Assembly (NCBI RefSeq): GCF_018555385.1
Contig: NZ_JAFEJS010000002.1
Span: forward strand, 1 to 64,000
DNA length: 64,000 nt
Source: Bifidobacterium santillanense
Lineage (GTDB): Bacteria > Actinomycetota > Actinomycetes > Actinomycetales > Bifidobacteriaceae
Direction: 5' to 3'
In this document: positions 41,477-51,792 of the stretch, piece by piece
How the letters are laid out: each line of letters begins with the position of its first letter
Numbering within the stretch: the first letter of the stretch is position 1
Translations under genes and position numbers: made by a program
The notes under the pieces: model-generated
Seen by the model: only the letters and a program-made list of their open reading frames with translations
Told to the model about the DNA's origin: nothing
The model's database searches: none

Positions 41477-42697
41477 TCACTTACCTTCCTTGGAGTTGGC
41501 GCGCTCCTGGCGCGGGTTGTTCTTCATGAGCTCGCAGAAACGGTCGAACAGGTAGGCGGCGTCGTGCGGGCCGGCGGCGGCCTCCGGGTGGTACTGCACG
41601 GAGAACGCGGGGATGTCCACGCACTGCAGGCCCTCGACCACGTCGTCGTTGAGGTCGATGTGGCTGACGAAGACCTTGCCGTACCTGCCGTCCTCGAACG
41701 GGGCGTCGACGGTCTCGCCGATCGGCGCGTCGACGGCGAAGCCGTGGTTGTGGGCGGTGATCTCGATCTTGCCGGTGGTCATGTCCTTGACCGGCTGGTT
41801 GACGCCGCGGTGGCCGAACTTGAGCTTGTAGGTGCCGAAGCCGAGCGCGCGGCCGAGCAGCTGGTTGCCGAAGCAGATGCCGAAGAACGGGTAGCCGGCG
41901 TCCAGGACCTTGCGCAGCAGATCGACCTCCGGGCCGGCCTGCTCCGGGTCGCCCGGGCCGTTGGAGAAGAAGACGCCGTCCGGGTTGAGATCCTCGATCT
42001 GCTCGAACGTGACGGTGGAGGGCACGACGTGCACGCGGCAGCCGCGCTCGGCCATGCGGTGCGGGGTCATCGCCTTGATGCCGAGGTCCACCGCGGCCAC
42101 GGTGTACAGCGGCTCCCTGCCCTCGAACTCGCCGCACGGCTCGATGGTGTAGGCCTCCTTGGTGGAGACCTCGTCGTACAGGCTCAGGCCCTGCATCTGC
42201 GGGGTGTCCCTGACCTGCGCGAGCAGCTCGTCGATCTCCCTGACGCGGCCGGACTCGTCCACGAGCGCGTCGCCGGAGAAGATGCCGGCGCGCATGACGC
42301 CGGCGGAACGCAGGTGACGCACCAGCTTGCGGGTGTCGATGTCCGCCAGGCCCACGATGCCGTTGGCCACGAGGTCGTCATCGAGGCTGCCTTCGGCGCG
42401 CCAGTTGCTCACGTTCGGCGAGGGGTCGCGCACGACGTAGCCGGCGACCCAGATGCGCGAGGATTCCGGATCCTCGTGGTTCACGCCGGTATCGCCGATG
42501 TGGGGGAAGGTCTGCACCACGATCTGACGGTCGTAGCTCGGGTCGGTGAGCGTCTCCTGGTAGCCGGTCATGCCGGTGGAGAACACGATCTCGCCCGTGG
42601 TCGCGCCGCGGGCGCCGTAGGGCTCGCCCACATACACCTGCCCATCCTCCAACACAAGGACAGCATCGTCCTTGCCATAGTTCGCGTTCTCGCTCAC
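41477..42697 (-). CDS. carA: Carbamoyl-phosphate synthase, small subunit
   Basis: A 406-residue glutamine amidotransferase subunit. The N-terminal domain has [35 protein letters not shown], and the class I GATase domain has [11 protein letters not shown], nucleophile Cys in [14 protein letters not shown] (~275) and the His/Glu pair in [14 protein letters not shown]. It supplies ammonia to CarB. I choose GTG 42697, which has AAGGGGG 5 nt upstream; a TTG just before it is the alternative. A -10-like region (TATAAC...TAGGAT) lies ~20-40 nt upstream, and nusB is closed by its own terminator, so carA heads a new operon. Confidence 0.97.
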   Translation of the reverse strand: MSENANYGKDDAVLVLEDGQVYVGEPYGARGATTGEIVFSTGMTGYQETLTDPSYDRQIVVQTFPHIGDTGVNHEDPESSRIWVAGYVVRDPSPNVSNWRAEGSLDDDLVANGIVGLADIDTRKLVRHLRSAGVMRAGIFSGDALVDESGRVREIDELLAQVRDTPQMQGLSLYDEVSTKEAYTIEPCGEFEGREPLYTVAAVDLGIKAMTPHRMAERGCRVHVVPSTVTFEQIEDLNPDGVFFSNGPGDPEQAGPEVDLLRKVLDAGYPFFGICFGNQLLGRALGFGTYKLKFGHRGVNQPVKDMTTGKIEITAHNHGFAVDAPIGETVDAPFEDGRYGKVFVSHIDLNDDVVEGLQCVDIPAFSVQYHPEAAAGPHDAAYLFDRFCELMKNNPRQERANSKEGK

Positions 42698-42854
42698 CAA
42701 AACCCCCTTTTCCGCTTGGGTATCCTAACTGTAGGTTATAGGCCAGCGCAGACTCACACGCGCGGAAAACGCGCATGAATCCTCCTGCCTTCGCTGGCGA
42801 AAGGCTCATGGATCGTCAACGGGTCCTTCGCCCGTCGCGAAGGTCCCCGTTCAC

Positions 42855-42885
42855 AAAAACGCCTCCCGTATTACGGGGAGGCGTT
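42855..42885 (-). terminator. Intrinsic terminator of efp-nusB
   Basis: An aacgcctccc...ggggaggcgtt stem with one bulge, followed on the minus strand by TTTTTGTGAACG. Confidence 0.8.
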
Positions 42886-42895
42886 CAATGAAAAA

Positions 42896-43309
42896 TCAGT
42901 CGATCGGCTTTTCCTTGGCCGTGGTGATGGCGGACAGCAGTCCGTGGATGAATGCGGGCGAATCGTCGTCGCACAGCGTCTTGGCGAGCGACAGCGCCTC
43001 GTCGATGGCGACCTTGTCCGGTACGTCATCGTTGAAGAGGATCTCCCATGCGGCGATGCGCAGGATGTTGCGATCGACGACACCCATACGCTTGACCTTC
43101 CACCCGGTGGAATGCTCATCCAGGGTGGAGTCGATCTCGCTCAGATGCTCGGCCACGCCACGGACGAGGTCGATGGCGTACTCGGGCAGCGGCGTCTGCG
43201 CGCCGGGAGTCTCGATGCGCTCCTCGAGCAGGGACAGGATGTCCTGACCCTTCTCGTCCGCTTCATACAACGTGTTCAGAGCCCTTTTGCGGGCGGTGGA
43301 ACGTGCCAT
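42896..43309 (-). CDS. nusB: Transcription antitermination factor NusB
   Basis: A 137-residue all-helical protein (ARSTARKRALNTLYEADEKGQD..., WKVKRMGVVDRNILRIAAWEILF, PDKVAIDEALSLAKTLCDDDSPAFIHGLLSAI). With NusE it binds boxA in rRNA leaders and supports rRNA transcription. It follows efp by 66 nt, the usual actinobacterial order, and is closed by an intrinsic terminator. The nearest SD-like AAAGGA is about 14 nt from ATG, which is distant. Confidence 0.96.
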   Translation of the reverse strand: MARSTARKRALNTLYEADEKGQDILSLLEERIETPGAQTPLPEYAIDLVRGVAEHLSEIDSTLDEHSTGWKVKRMGVVDRNILRIAAWEILFNDDVPDKVAIDEALSLAKTLCDDDSPAFIHGLLSAITTAKEKPID

Positions 43310-43375
43310 TGCAGCTTCAGGTCCTTTGCTTTACCGGTATCGACTAATGGGACTGGGTGTGGAACCGAAGAGGAA

Positions 43376-43933
43376 TCAGTTCTCGCGGCCCAGGTAGGAG
43401 CCGTCGGCGGTGTTGACCTTGACCTTCTCGCCCTCGTTGATGAACAGCGGGACCTGGATCTCGGCGCCGGTCTCGACGGTGGCCGGCTTGGTGCCGGCGT
43501 TGGAGCGGTTGCCCTGCAGGCCCGGCTCGGTGTGGGTGATCGTCAGGACGACGGAGGCCGGCAGCTCGACGTTCAGCGGGGTGCCGTCGTGGAAGGACAC
43601 GACGCAGTCGGTGCCCTCGAGCAGGAACTTGCTGTCGACGAGGGTCTTCGGGACGTACACCTGATCGTAGGTGGTCATGTCCATGAACACGAAGTTGTCG
43701 CCGTCCTCGTAGGAGTACTGCAGGTTGCGGTTGTCGACGGTCTCGAACTCCATCTTCATGCCCGCGTTGAAGGTCTTGTCGACGATCTTGCCGGACAGGA
43801 CGTTCTTGATGGTGGTGCGCACGAAGGCGGGGCCCTTGCCCGGCTTGACGTGCTGGAACTTGAGGACGGTCCACAGCTGGCCGTCAAGGTTCAGAACGGA
43901 ACCGTTCTTGATGTCATTGGTAGTCTGTGCCAC
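43376..43933 (-). CDS. efp: Elongation factor P
   Basis: A 185-residue three-domain factor that relieves ribosome stalling at polyproline. The tip of the first domain is [13 protein letters not shown], a Lys-containing actinobacterial-type loop; the OB domains include [19 protein letters not shown] and the C-terminal [20 protein letters not shown]. Starts with GTG 43933 after GGTGAG. No EF-P modification gene is nearby. The window encodes several Pro-rich proteins (for example the FtsZ linker) that could depend on it. Confidence 0.97.
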   Translation of the reverse strand: MAQTTNDIKNGSVLNLDGQLWTVLKFQHVKPGKGPAFVRTTIKNVLSGKIVDKTFNAGMKMEFETVDNRNLQYSYEDGDNFVFMDMTTYDQVYVPKTLVDSKFLLEGTDCVVSFHDGTPLNVELPASVVLTITHTEPGLQGNRSNAGTKPATVETGAEIQVPLFINEGEKVKVNTADGSYLGREN

Positions 43934-44072
43934 GTTTACTCACCTATGTTTCTTGATTCAGGGACAAACTCGAAAATTGCCTTGGCTATTATGCCATCAC
44001 CCCTCTACCGCGACACAGTCCGCGTATGTCCGCACGACGGGAGGGTGCCACGGTGCCCGCCGCCGGATACGG

Positions 44073-44107
44073 AAGAACCCCGGGTCCTTACGGAACCCGG
44101 GGTTCTT
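44073..44107. terminator. Hairpin downstream of tuf
   Basis: An aagaaccccgggtcc / ggaacccggggttctt stem with one bulge lies ~45 bp past the tuf stop. The better U-tract faces the plus direction. Confidence 0.65.
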
Positions 44108-44150
44108 TCAACGCGCTAGTTCAAGCGTGTCAATCGATCGCTGAACGAAA

Positions 44151-45350
<1,200 letters not shown>

Positions 45351-45422
45351 TACTTTGTCCTCCTGGACGTTTCGTAGGGTTACTGGGTTTCTGGGTTTCG
45401 TGCCACATTGAGAAGCCAGAAC

Positions 45423-45456
45423 CCAGTCAGCGGTACACGATATTACCGCTGACTGG
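45423..45456. terminator. Perfect hairpin between fusA and tuf
   Basis: A 13-bp perfect stem (45423-45435 / 45444-45456, starting ccagtcagcggta). The minus-strand continuation GTTCTGGCTTCTC is only weakly U-rich, so it may act as a partial terminator or RNA-processing signal separating tuf from fusA. Confidence 0.55.
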
Positions 45457-45488
45457 AGACTGACCGCAAATCAACGTAGCTACGCGTG

Positions 45489-47615
45489 TCACTCGCCGCG
45501 CTGGGCCTTGATGATCTCGTCGGAGACCGACTTCGGGACCTCGGCGTAGGAATCCATCTGCATGGAGAACATGGCGCGGCCCTGGGTCTTGGAACGCAGA
45601 TCGCCGATGTAGCCGAACATCTCGGACAGCGGGACCTTGGCGTCGATGACCTTGACGCCGGTGGCGTCGTTCATGGACTGGATGTTGCCACGGCGCTGGT
45701 TCAGATCGCCGATGACCTCGCCCATGTACTCCTCCGGAGTACGGACCTCGACGGCCATGATCGGCTCGAGGATGACCGGCTTGGCCTTCGGAGCGGCCTC
45801 CTTGAAGCACATGGAGCCCGCGAGCTTGAAGGCCATCTCGGAGGAATCGACCGGGTGCATCTGGCCGTCGGTGACGGTGGCCTTGACGCCCACGACCGGG
45901 AAGCCGGCCAGAATACCGGATTCCATGGCCTCCTTGACGCCGGCCTCGATGGACGGGATGAACTCCTGGGAGATGTGGCCGCCGGTGACGGCGTTCTCGA
46001 ACTCGAAGGTCTTGCCCTCGGTGGTGTCGAGCGGCTCGAAGTTCATCAGGACCTTCGCGAACTGGCCGGAACCACCGGTCTGCTTCTTGTGCGTGTAGCC
46101 CTGGTCCATGACGGCCTTGCGGATGGTCTCGCGGTAGGCGACCTGCGGCTTGCCCTGGGTGCACTCGACCTTGAACTCGCGGCGCATACGGTCGACGATG
46201 ATGTCGAGCTGGAGCTCGCCCATGCCGGCGATCAGGGTCTGGCCGGACTCCTCGTCCGTGGAGACCTGGAAGGTCGGATCCTCCTCGGCCAGCTTGGCGA
46301 GGGCGATGCCCATCTTCTCCTGATCGGCCTTGGTCTTCGGCTCGACGGCCACCTGGATGACCGGCTCCGGGAAGGTCATGGAGTCGAGGGTGATCGGGGC
46401 GTCGATGGCGCACAGGGTGTCGCCGGTGGTGACGTTCTTCAGACCCACGAAGGTGTAGATGTTGCCGGCCTCGGCGGCATCCACCGGGTTCTCCTTGTCG
46501 GCGTGCATCTGGAAGATCTTGCCGACGCGTTCCTTCTTCTCACGGGTGGAGTCGAGCACGGAGTCGCCCGGCTTGACGGCGCCGGAGTAGACGCGCACGA
46601 ACACGAGCTTGCCGTAGAACGGGTGGGTGGAGATCTTGAAGACCAGAGCCGAGAACGGATCGGAGGTGACCGGCTTGCGGTCGATCTCGACGGACTCGTC
46701 GCCGGGCTTGTAGCCCTTGATGGCCGGCACGTCCTCCGGGGACGGCAGGTAGTCGACGACGCCGTCCAGCATCGGCTGAACGCCCTTGTCCTTGAAGGCG
46801 GAGCCGCAGAAGACCGGGAAGGCCTTCTTCGCGATGGTCAGCGCACGCACGCCGGCGCGGATCTCCTCCTTGGACAGCTCACCGGACTCGAAGAACTTGT
46901 CCATGAGCTCGTCGTTCGCCTCGGCCGCGGCCTCCACGAGCTGCTCGTGGTACTCCTCGGCCTTGTCGGCGAGATCGGCGGGGATGTCGGTGACGTCGTA
47001 CTTGGCGCCGAGGCCCTCGGTGCCGTTCCAGACGTAGGCCTTCATCTCGACCAGGTCGACGACGCCGGAGAAGTCGTTCTCGGCGCCGATCGGAAGCTGC
47101 ATGACGATCGGGGTGGCGCCCAGCTTCTCCTTGATGGTGTCGACGGAGTAGTAGAAGTTCGCGCCGAGCTTATCCATCTTGTTGATGAAGCAGATACGCG
47201 GAACGCCGTACTTGTCAGCCTGACGCCACACGGTCTCGGACTGCGGCTCCACGCCTTCCTTGCCGTCGAAGACGGCGACGGCGCCATCGAGCACGCGCAG
47301 GGAGCGCTCCACCTCGGCCGTGAAGTCCACGTGGCCCGGGGTGTCGATGATGTTGATCTGGAACTTGTCCTTGGTGTCGTGGGACTGACGGTTCCAGAAG
47401 CAGGTGGTGGCGGCGGACTGGATGGTGATGCCGCGCTCCTGCTCCTGAGCCATGAAGTCCATCGTCGCGGCGCCATCATGCACCTCGCCGATCTTGTAGC
47501 TCTTGCCGGTGTAGTACAGAATACGCTCGGTGGTGGTGGTCTTACCGGCATCGATGTGAGCCATGATGCCGATGTTGCGGATCATGTGGAGATCCGAAAG
47601 GACGTCTAGCGCCAT
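45489..47615 (-). CDS. fusA: Elongation factor G
   Basis: A 708-residue translocation GTPase. It begins [37 protein letters not shown] (G1), then [23 protein letters not shown] (G3) and NKMDKLGA (G4); domain IV/V has [29 protein letters not shown] and [21 protein letters not shown] precedes ATG. Follows rpsG by 30 nt in the str operon. Confidence 0.99.
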   Translation of the reverse strand: MALDVLSDLHMIRNIGIMAHIDAGKTTTTERILYYTGKSYKIGEVHDGAATMDFMAQEQERGITIQSAATTCFWNRQSHDTKDKFQINIIDTPGHVDFTAEVERSLRVLDGAVAVFDGKEGVEPQSETVWRQADKYGVPRICFINKMDKLGANFYYSVDTIKEKLGATPIVMQLPIGAENDFSGVVDLVEMKAYVWNGTEGLGAKYDVTDIPADLADKAEEYHEQLVEAAAEANDELMDKFFESGELSKEEIRAGVRALTIAKKAFPVFCGSAFKDKGVQPMLDGVVDYLPSPEDVPAIKGYKPGDESVEIDRKPVTSDPFSALVFKISTHPFYGKLVFVRVYSGAVKPGDSVLDSTREKKERVGKIFQMHADKENPVDAAEAGNIYTFVGLKNVTTGDTLCAIDAPITLDSMTFPEPVIQVAVEPKTKADQEKMGIALAKLAEEDPTFQVSTDEESGQTLIAGMGELQLDIIVDRMRREFKVECTQGKPQVAYRETIRKAVMDQGYTHKKQTGGSGQFAKVLMNFEPLDTTEGKTFEFENAVTGGHISQEFIPSIEAGVKEAMESGILAGFPVVGVKATVTDGQMHPVDSSEMAFKLAGSMCFKEAAPKAKPVILEPIMAVEVRTPEEYMGEVIGDLNQRRGNIQSMNDATGVKVIDAKVPLSEMFGYIGDLRSKTQGRAMFSMQMDSYAEVPKSVSDEIIKAQRGE

Positions 47616-47645
47616 GAGTTTTCCTTAACTCTCGTTCTACTTGAA

Positions 47646-48116
47646 TTACCAGCGGTAGTGAGCGAAGGCCTTGTTGGCCTCTGCCATCTTATGAGTATCC
47701 TCGCGACGCTTGACAGAAGCGCCGAGGCCGTTGGAGGCGTCCAGGATCTCGTTGGCGAGACGCTCGGCCATGGTCTTCTCGCGGCGGGCGCGGGAGAAGT
47801 CGGTCAGCCAGCGCAGGGACAGGGTGTTGGCGCGGTTCGGCTTGACCTCGACCGGGACCTGGTAGGTGGCGCCACCGACGCGGCGGGAACGCACCTCGAG
47901 GGACGGACGGATGTTGTCCAGAGCGCGCTTGAGGACGGCGACCGGCTCCTGGTCGGTCTTCTCCTTGACCATGTCGAGCGCGGAGTAGACGATGTCCTCG
48001 GCGATGGACTTCTTGCCGTCGAGCAGGATCTTGTTGATCAGCTGCGCCACGACGGTCGAGCCGTAGATCGGGTCGGGCAGAACGACGTGCTTCTTAGCGG
48101 GGCCTTTACGTGACAT
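47646..48116 (-). CDS. rpsG: 30S ribosomal protein S7
   Basis: A 156-residue small-subunit assembly protein: [63 protein letters not shown] and the C-terminal [14 protein letters not shown]. It starts 5 nt after the rpsL stop; the ribosome site (AAGAGA) is weak, consistent with translational coupling. Confidence 0.99.
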   Translation of the reverse strand: MSRKGPAKKHVVLPDPIYGSTVVAQLINKILLDGKKSIAEDIVYSALDMVKEKTDQEPVAVLKRALDNIRPSLEVRSRRVGGATYQVPVEVKPNRANTLSLRWLTDFSRARREKTMAERLANEILDASNGLGASVKRREDTHKMAEANKAFAHYRW

Positions 48117-48121
48117 ATCTC

Positions 48122-48493
48122 TTACTTCGCCTTCTTTGCTCCGTACAGGGAACGACCCTGCTTACGATCCTTGACACCCTGGGTATCGAGCGCGCCACGC
48201 ACGATGTGGTAACGCACACCCGGGAGATCCTTCACACGGCCGCCGCGCACGAGCACGATGGAGTGCTCCTGCAGGTTGTGGCCCTCGCCCGGGATGTAGG
48301 CGGTGACTTCGATGCCGGAGGACAGGCGGACACGAGCGACCTTACGAAGAGCCGAGTTCGGCTTCTTCGGGGTGGTGGTGTAGACACGGGTGCACACGCC
48401 GCGACGCAGCGGGCTGCCCTTGAGCGCCAAAGTCTTCGACTTCTTCGGCTTCGGCGAACGTCCCTTACGGACGAGCTGTTCGATAGTAGGCAA
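48122..48493 (-). CDS. rpsL: 30S ribosomal protein S12
   Basis: A 123-residue decoding-centre protein: [46 protein letters not shown] (streptomycin-resistance region), [35 protein letters not shown]. The initiation codon is TTG (48493), with GGAGA about 8 nt upstream; no ATG is available. First gene of the str operon. Confidence 0.99.
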   Translation of the reverse strand: MPTIEQLVRKGRSPKPKKSKTLALKGSPLRRGVCTRVYTTTPKKPNSALRKVARVRLSSGIEVTAYIPGEGHNLQEHSIVLVRGGRVKDLPGVRYHIVRGALDTQGVKDRKQGRSLYGAKKAK

Positions 48494-48809
48494 CTTGAAT
48501 TCTCCGATTCAGTGTTATCTCTTGCTTCCGTGAGGCCCGCGACGCAGTGGACCACACTCCCCTGAAAGCTCCGGGCGCACCCGAATCGGAAAGAAAGTCA
48601 GCCACTGCCCACCGGCCCGATGGCCCGCTCGTCTCTCGCCGCCGCATTGCTGCGCGCGATTCATGCGATTCGCGGGATATCCCAGCCCGCACACCTGTCA
48701 CATAAGGCATGCCGCTGGCACACACGAATATCTATATTACGTCGGAGCGCGACAAACGACACGCCGTGACGCAGCCGCCGACGGAGCCCGACGGGGTCTC
48801 GGCGGAAAA
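48494..48809 (-). promoter_or_regulatory. Upstream region of the str operon
   Basis: About 315 bp without a gene. On the minus strand TTGTCG (48750-48755), a 17-nt spacer and GATATT (48727-48732) form a candidate promoter that would give a leader of roughly 225 nt before rpsL. I see no convincing riboswitch or ribosomal-protein binding fold by eye. Confidence 0.35.
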
Positions 48810-48842
48810 CGGAAAAGCCCCGAGGCATTTCGCCTCGGGGCT
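48810..48842 (-). terminator. Intrinsic terminator of tRNA-His
   Basis: An agccccgaggc/gcctcggggct stem (48816-48826 / 48832-48842) followed on the minus strand by TTTTCCGTTTTCC. Confidence 0.85.
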
Positions 48843-48847
48843 CCCGA

Positions 48848-48924
48848 TGGGGTGGCTAACGTGGCTCGAACACGCGACCTTCTGAACCACAATCAGATGC
48901 TCTACCAACTGAGCTATAGCCACC
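48848..48924 (-). tRNA. tRNA-His(GTG)
   Basis: A cloverleaf on the minus strand with acceptor GTGGCTA/TAGCCAC, D-loop AGTTGGTAGA, anticodon loop TTGTGGT (anticodon GTG) and T-loop TTCGAGC. The base before the acceptor is G (position 48924), the -1 G required for histidine identity. The 3' CCA is encoded (48848-48850). Confidence 0.95.
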
Positions 48925-48969
48925 ATGTGCTCTCCACCGGCTTTCGTCGGTGTTGGACAACGAGTGGTT

Positions 48970-48998
48970 ACTATACAGGAGTTTCCGGGGCTGTCCAA
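48970..48998 (-). promoter_or_regulatory. tRNA-His promoter
   Basis: TTGGAC (48993-48998), a 17-nt spacer and TATAGT (48970-48975): a near-consensus housekeeping promoter ~45 bp before the tRNA. Confidence 0.75.
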
Positions 48999-49194
48999 CT
49001 CCGGCGTGTCGCGCTCGCCCGGAGCGCCGGACATCATCGAAAAATGTTCGTTTCCACACATCGATAACGCTCACATGTTCGCTTTTGTCCATTTCATCAA
49101 ATCACATCAAAGCACTACGGAACATTGGCATCGAGCACCATAAATGAGCCGACTACATGCGTGTCGATGTTCGGAATTGAGGTATACTGCAAGT

Positions 49195-49502
49195 GAAGGC
49201 CGGAGTTTAAGATCGGCCGAGAATTCGGCAGGTCGCAACGAGGCGCAGAAAGTCGTAAGACCGCAGGCGCAACGCCTTCAAGATAACTGAATACGGCGAA
49301 CCTCGGTTCGCGGGTCTGGGCGGCGCAGGTCATACGGCGCAGGCGCCGGGCCGCCGATCTAACGATGGTTTGTACTGTGTGAGCCGAAGCGTCGCGCAAT
49401 GCGGTGCGACGTCAGGCAGGATGAGGCGAACGTTCCATCACCTCCTTCCCCATACAGAGTGGCCCCGGAATTTTTCCCTTCGGTTCCGGGGCCACTCTTT
49501 TG
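49195..49502 (+). ncRNA. Candidate structured non-coding RNA, unassigned
   Basis: About 308 nt with no plausible reading frame. TATACT (49183-49188) sits just upstream as a -10 box, with a poor -35. The 3' end is a textbook terminator (15-bp stem 49456-49470 / 49484-49498, then TTTT). Internal pairings include gaaggc with gccttc (49195-49200 / 49274-49279), ggcg-caa-cgcc (49266-49276), gcgaacc/ggttcgc (49295-49310), ggcgc/gcgcc (49337-49348) and cgtcgc/gcgacg (49390-49411). A long-range 8-bp match joins agatcggc (49210-49217) to gccgatct (49353-49360). I find no hallmark of RNase P, tmRNA or SRP RNA, and 6S is unproven. It ends 76 nt before ltaE, which has its own promoter. Confidence 0.55.
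49456..49502 (+). terminator. Intrinsic terminator of the ncRNA candidate
   Basis: A perfect 15-bp stem agagtggccccggaa / ttccggggccactct followed by TTTT. Confidence 0.9.
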
Positions 49503-49564
49503 CCTCGCGGCGCCCGTGACCCAACATCACCCGACCGATACACACGTCAGACGCATTCGGGTCA

Positions 49565-49570
49565 TACACT
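49565..49570 (+). promoter_or_regulatory. -10 box of a leaderless promoter (ltaE)
   Basis: TACACT, then CGTGACC (7 nt), then ATG 49578; no ribosome site. Confidence 0.55.
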
Positions 49571-49577
49571 CGTGACC

Positions 49578-50603
49578 ATGCTTTCCTTCGAAAACGATTA
49601 TTCGCGCGCCGCGCACCCCGCGATCCTGGACACGCTCGCTCGCATCAACGACAACCTCTACCCCGGCTATGGCTCCGACGAGATCTGCGCGTCCGCCAAG
49701 GAGAAAATCCGCGCCGCGTGCGGCAGGCCGGATGCGGACGTGTGGTTCATGGTCGGAGGCACGCAGACCAACCAGGTCGTCATCGACGCCATCACCCCGT
49801 CCTACGCGGGCGTCGTCACCGTGGAGTCCGGACACCCGAACGTCCACGAGGCCGGCGCCATCGAATACTCCGGACACAAGGTGATCGCCCTCCCCCACCA
49901 TGACGGCAGGATGGACGCCGACGAGCTGGACGACTACTGCGCCACGTTCTACGCGGACGGCAACCACGAGCACATGGTCTTCCCCGGCTGCGTATACGTC
50001 TCCATCGCCACCGAATACGGCACGATGTACTCTAAGGCCGAGCTCGAACGCCTTGCCGAGGTTGCGCACAAATACGACATGCCGTTCTTCGTCGACGGCG
50101 CGCGCCTGGGCTACGGTCTGACCTCCACCGGATGCGACGTGACGCTGCCCGAGCTGGCGGACATCTGCGACGTGTTCTACATCGGCGGCACCAAGGTCGG
50201 CGCGATGTTCGGCGAGGCCGTGGTGTTCACCAAGCGCAATACCCCGAGGCATTTCCTCACCATCGTCAAGCAGCACGGCGCGCTTCTGGCCAAGGGCTTC
50301 CTGCTCGGCGTCCAGTTCGACACGCTGTTCACCGACGACCTCTACTTCCGCATCGCGCGCAACGCCAACAAACAGGCGGACCGCATCCGCGGGGCGCTGC
50401 GCGAGAAGGGCTACACGCTGACCTTCGACGCGCCGACCAACCAGATCTTCGCCACGCTCGACCAGCCGACCATCGAACGGCTGGAGCGGAACGTGCGTCT
50501 CGGCTTCATGGAGAAGGCCGACGACACGCACACCGTAATGCGCATCTGCACCAGCTGGGCCACCACCGACGAGGAGACCGACGCCCTCATCGCGCTGCTG
50601 TAG
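49578..50603 (+). CDS. ltaE: Low-specificity threonine aldolase (PLP)
   Basis: A 341-residue fold-type I PLP enzyme of the beta-eliminating lyase/threonine aldolase family, splitting L-threonine to glycine and acetaldehyde. It has FENDYSRAAHPAI, VWFMVGGTQTNQ, VESGHPNVHEAGAIE, PFFVDGARLGYGL and the PLP-lysine in FYIGGTKVGAMFGEAVVF. ATG 49578 (MLSFENDYS) is the family start; the in-frame stretch from 49500 belongs to the preceding terminator. Its last 17 bases overlap the convergent glycosyltransferase gene. Confidence 0.9.
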   Translation: MLSFENDYSRAAHPAILDTLARINDNLYPGYGSDEICASAKEKIRAACGRPDADVWFMVGGTQTNQVVIDAITPSYAGVVTVESGHPNVHEAGAIEYSGHKVIALPHHDGRMDADELDDYCATFYADGNHEHMVFPGCVYVSIATEYGTMYSKAELERLAEVAHKYDMPFFVDGARLGYGLTSTGCDVTLPELADICDVFYIGGTKVGAMFGEAVVFTKRNTPRHFLTIVKQHGALLAKGFLLGVQFDTLFTDDLYFRIARNANKQADRIRGALREKGYTLTFDAPTNQIFATLDQPTIERLERNVRLGFMEKADDTHTVMRICTSWATTDEETDALIALL

Positions 50604-51783
50604 CGATGGCCTCGCGTTCCATGTCGACGAACCTGTGGACGGACGCCTCCACCGAGTAGTGCTCGCGCGTGTGGGTCGCGTATTCGGCGCCCCACCGCGC
50701 GAGTTCGGACGGATGGTCGATCCACCAGTCGATGCGTCGGGAGAGCAGAGCCGCATCGCGCACGGGGAACAGCGATTCGTCGAGCAGCGCGAACTGGCTC
50801 GCCGCGGACAGCTCCGATGCGGCGATCACCGGCACGAGACCGCTCGCCATCGCCTCGATGACGCTCACCGATTCGATGTCGGCGATCGAGCAGTGCACGA
50901 ACAGATCGCACGATCTGAGCAGCGCGGGCATGTCGGCGTTGCGGTGGAAGCCGATGTCGGCCCTGCGCTTGAGCCGGCGGTGCGCGCGGAACGTGAGGTA
51001 GCGCTTGAGCGGCCCGGTGCCGGCGATGACGAGCTGGATGTCGCCGGCGTGACGGCTCATCGATATCGCCTTGATGAGCGTGATCTGGTCCTTCTCGTGC
51101 GCGAGACGCCCGGAGGCGACGACGCGGAACGGCACATGCGCCGGCGCCGACGGATCGGCGGGCTCGCGTGCGGTGAAGCGCGGCGAGTACCCGTTCGAGA
51201 TCACGTGCAGCGTGCCCCGGTACCCGTGCTCGCGCAGCAGGCTCGCGGTCATCTCGGTGGGCGTGTGGATGTGGTCGATGCGCTTGTACAGCCACTGGCG
51301 GAACAGCCAGTAGAGAAACCTCTCCGCGCCCGGGACGTAGCGCAGCGGCCCGGCCGAGTACAGCACGTTCTCCGGCTGCAGGTGGAATCCGGCGGTCACG
51401 GGGATGCCCATCTGACGGGCGACCTTCGCGGCGCGGCGTCCGAATTTGAACGGCATGTAGACATGTACGACGTCGACGCCCCGGAACGCCGTGCGGAACA
51501 GCGTGTCGCTCGGCTCGGCGAACTGCATCTGCTGTTTGGCGGCCACCCATGAGACCAGGGGCACCCTGTTCACGCGCGCCGGGTACTCGGGGGCGCCGAT
51601 GCCGACGAGACGCACGTGATGTCCCTGACGCTCCAGTTCGGCTGCCCATTGCAGCGCCGAATTGGAGGTGCCGTTGCCCTGGTTGCCGACCGTGTCGACC
51701 ACCAGCGCGATGGTCAGCGGGCGGTCGATGCCTTCCTCTTGCCCGTATTCCCCGTGTGCTTCCTCAACTCCGTGTTCACGCAT
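50587..51783 (-). CDS. GT4-family glycosyltransferase
   Basis: A 398-residue GT-B enzyme. The N-terminal half begins IALVVDTVGNQGNGTSNSALQWAAELERQGHHVRLVG. The C-terminal half has VVASGRLAHEKDQITLIKAI, IAGTGPLK and the donor-site motif ADIESVSVIEAMASG, where the usual first Glu of E-x7-E is Asp. It resembles 1,2-diacylglycerol glycosyl- or mannosyltransferases, so glycolipid synthesis at the membrane is likely but not proven. ATG 51783 is preceded by GGAG. It lies directly downstream of the aminotransferase (overlapping promoter/stop region). Confidence 0.8.
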   Translation of the reverse strand: MREHGVEEAHGEYGQEEGIDRPLTIALVVDTVGNQGNGTSNSALQWAAELERQGHHVRLVGIGAPEYPARVNRVPLVSWVAAKQQMQFAEPSDTLFRTAFRGVDVVHVYMPFKFGRRAAKVARQMGIPVTAGFHLQPENVLYSAGPLRYVPGAERFLYWLFRQWLYKRIDHIHTPTEMTASLLREHGYRGTLHVISNGYSPRFTAREPADPSAPAHVPFRVVASGRLAHEKDQITLIKAISMSRHAGDIQLVIAGTGPLKRYLTFRAHRRLKRRADIGFHRNADMPALLRSCDLFVHCSIADIESVSVIEAMASGLVPVIAASELSAASQFALLDESLFPVRDAALLSRRIDWWIDHPSELARWGAEYATHTREHYSVEASVHRFVDMEREAIATAAR

Positions 51784-51792
51784 TGCTCCAGT

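Noticed and set aside
49425-49436. GAACGTTC in the RNA candidate as a LexA/SOS box
   Set aside because: The actinobacterial SOS box needs GAAC-N4-GTTC; this is only the contiguous 8-bp palindrome and lies inside a transcribed structure.
49195-49502. Assignment of the RNA candidate as RNase P RNA, tmRNA or SRP RNA
   Set aside because: The conserved RNase P P4/J elements, the tmRNA tRNA-like ends and tag frame, and the SRP GGAAGC loop motif were looked for and not found.
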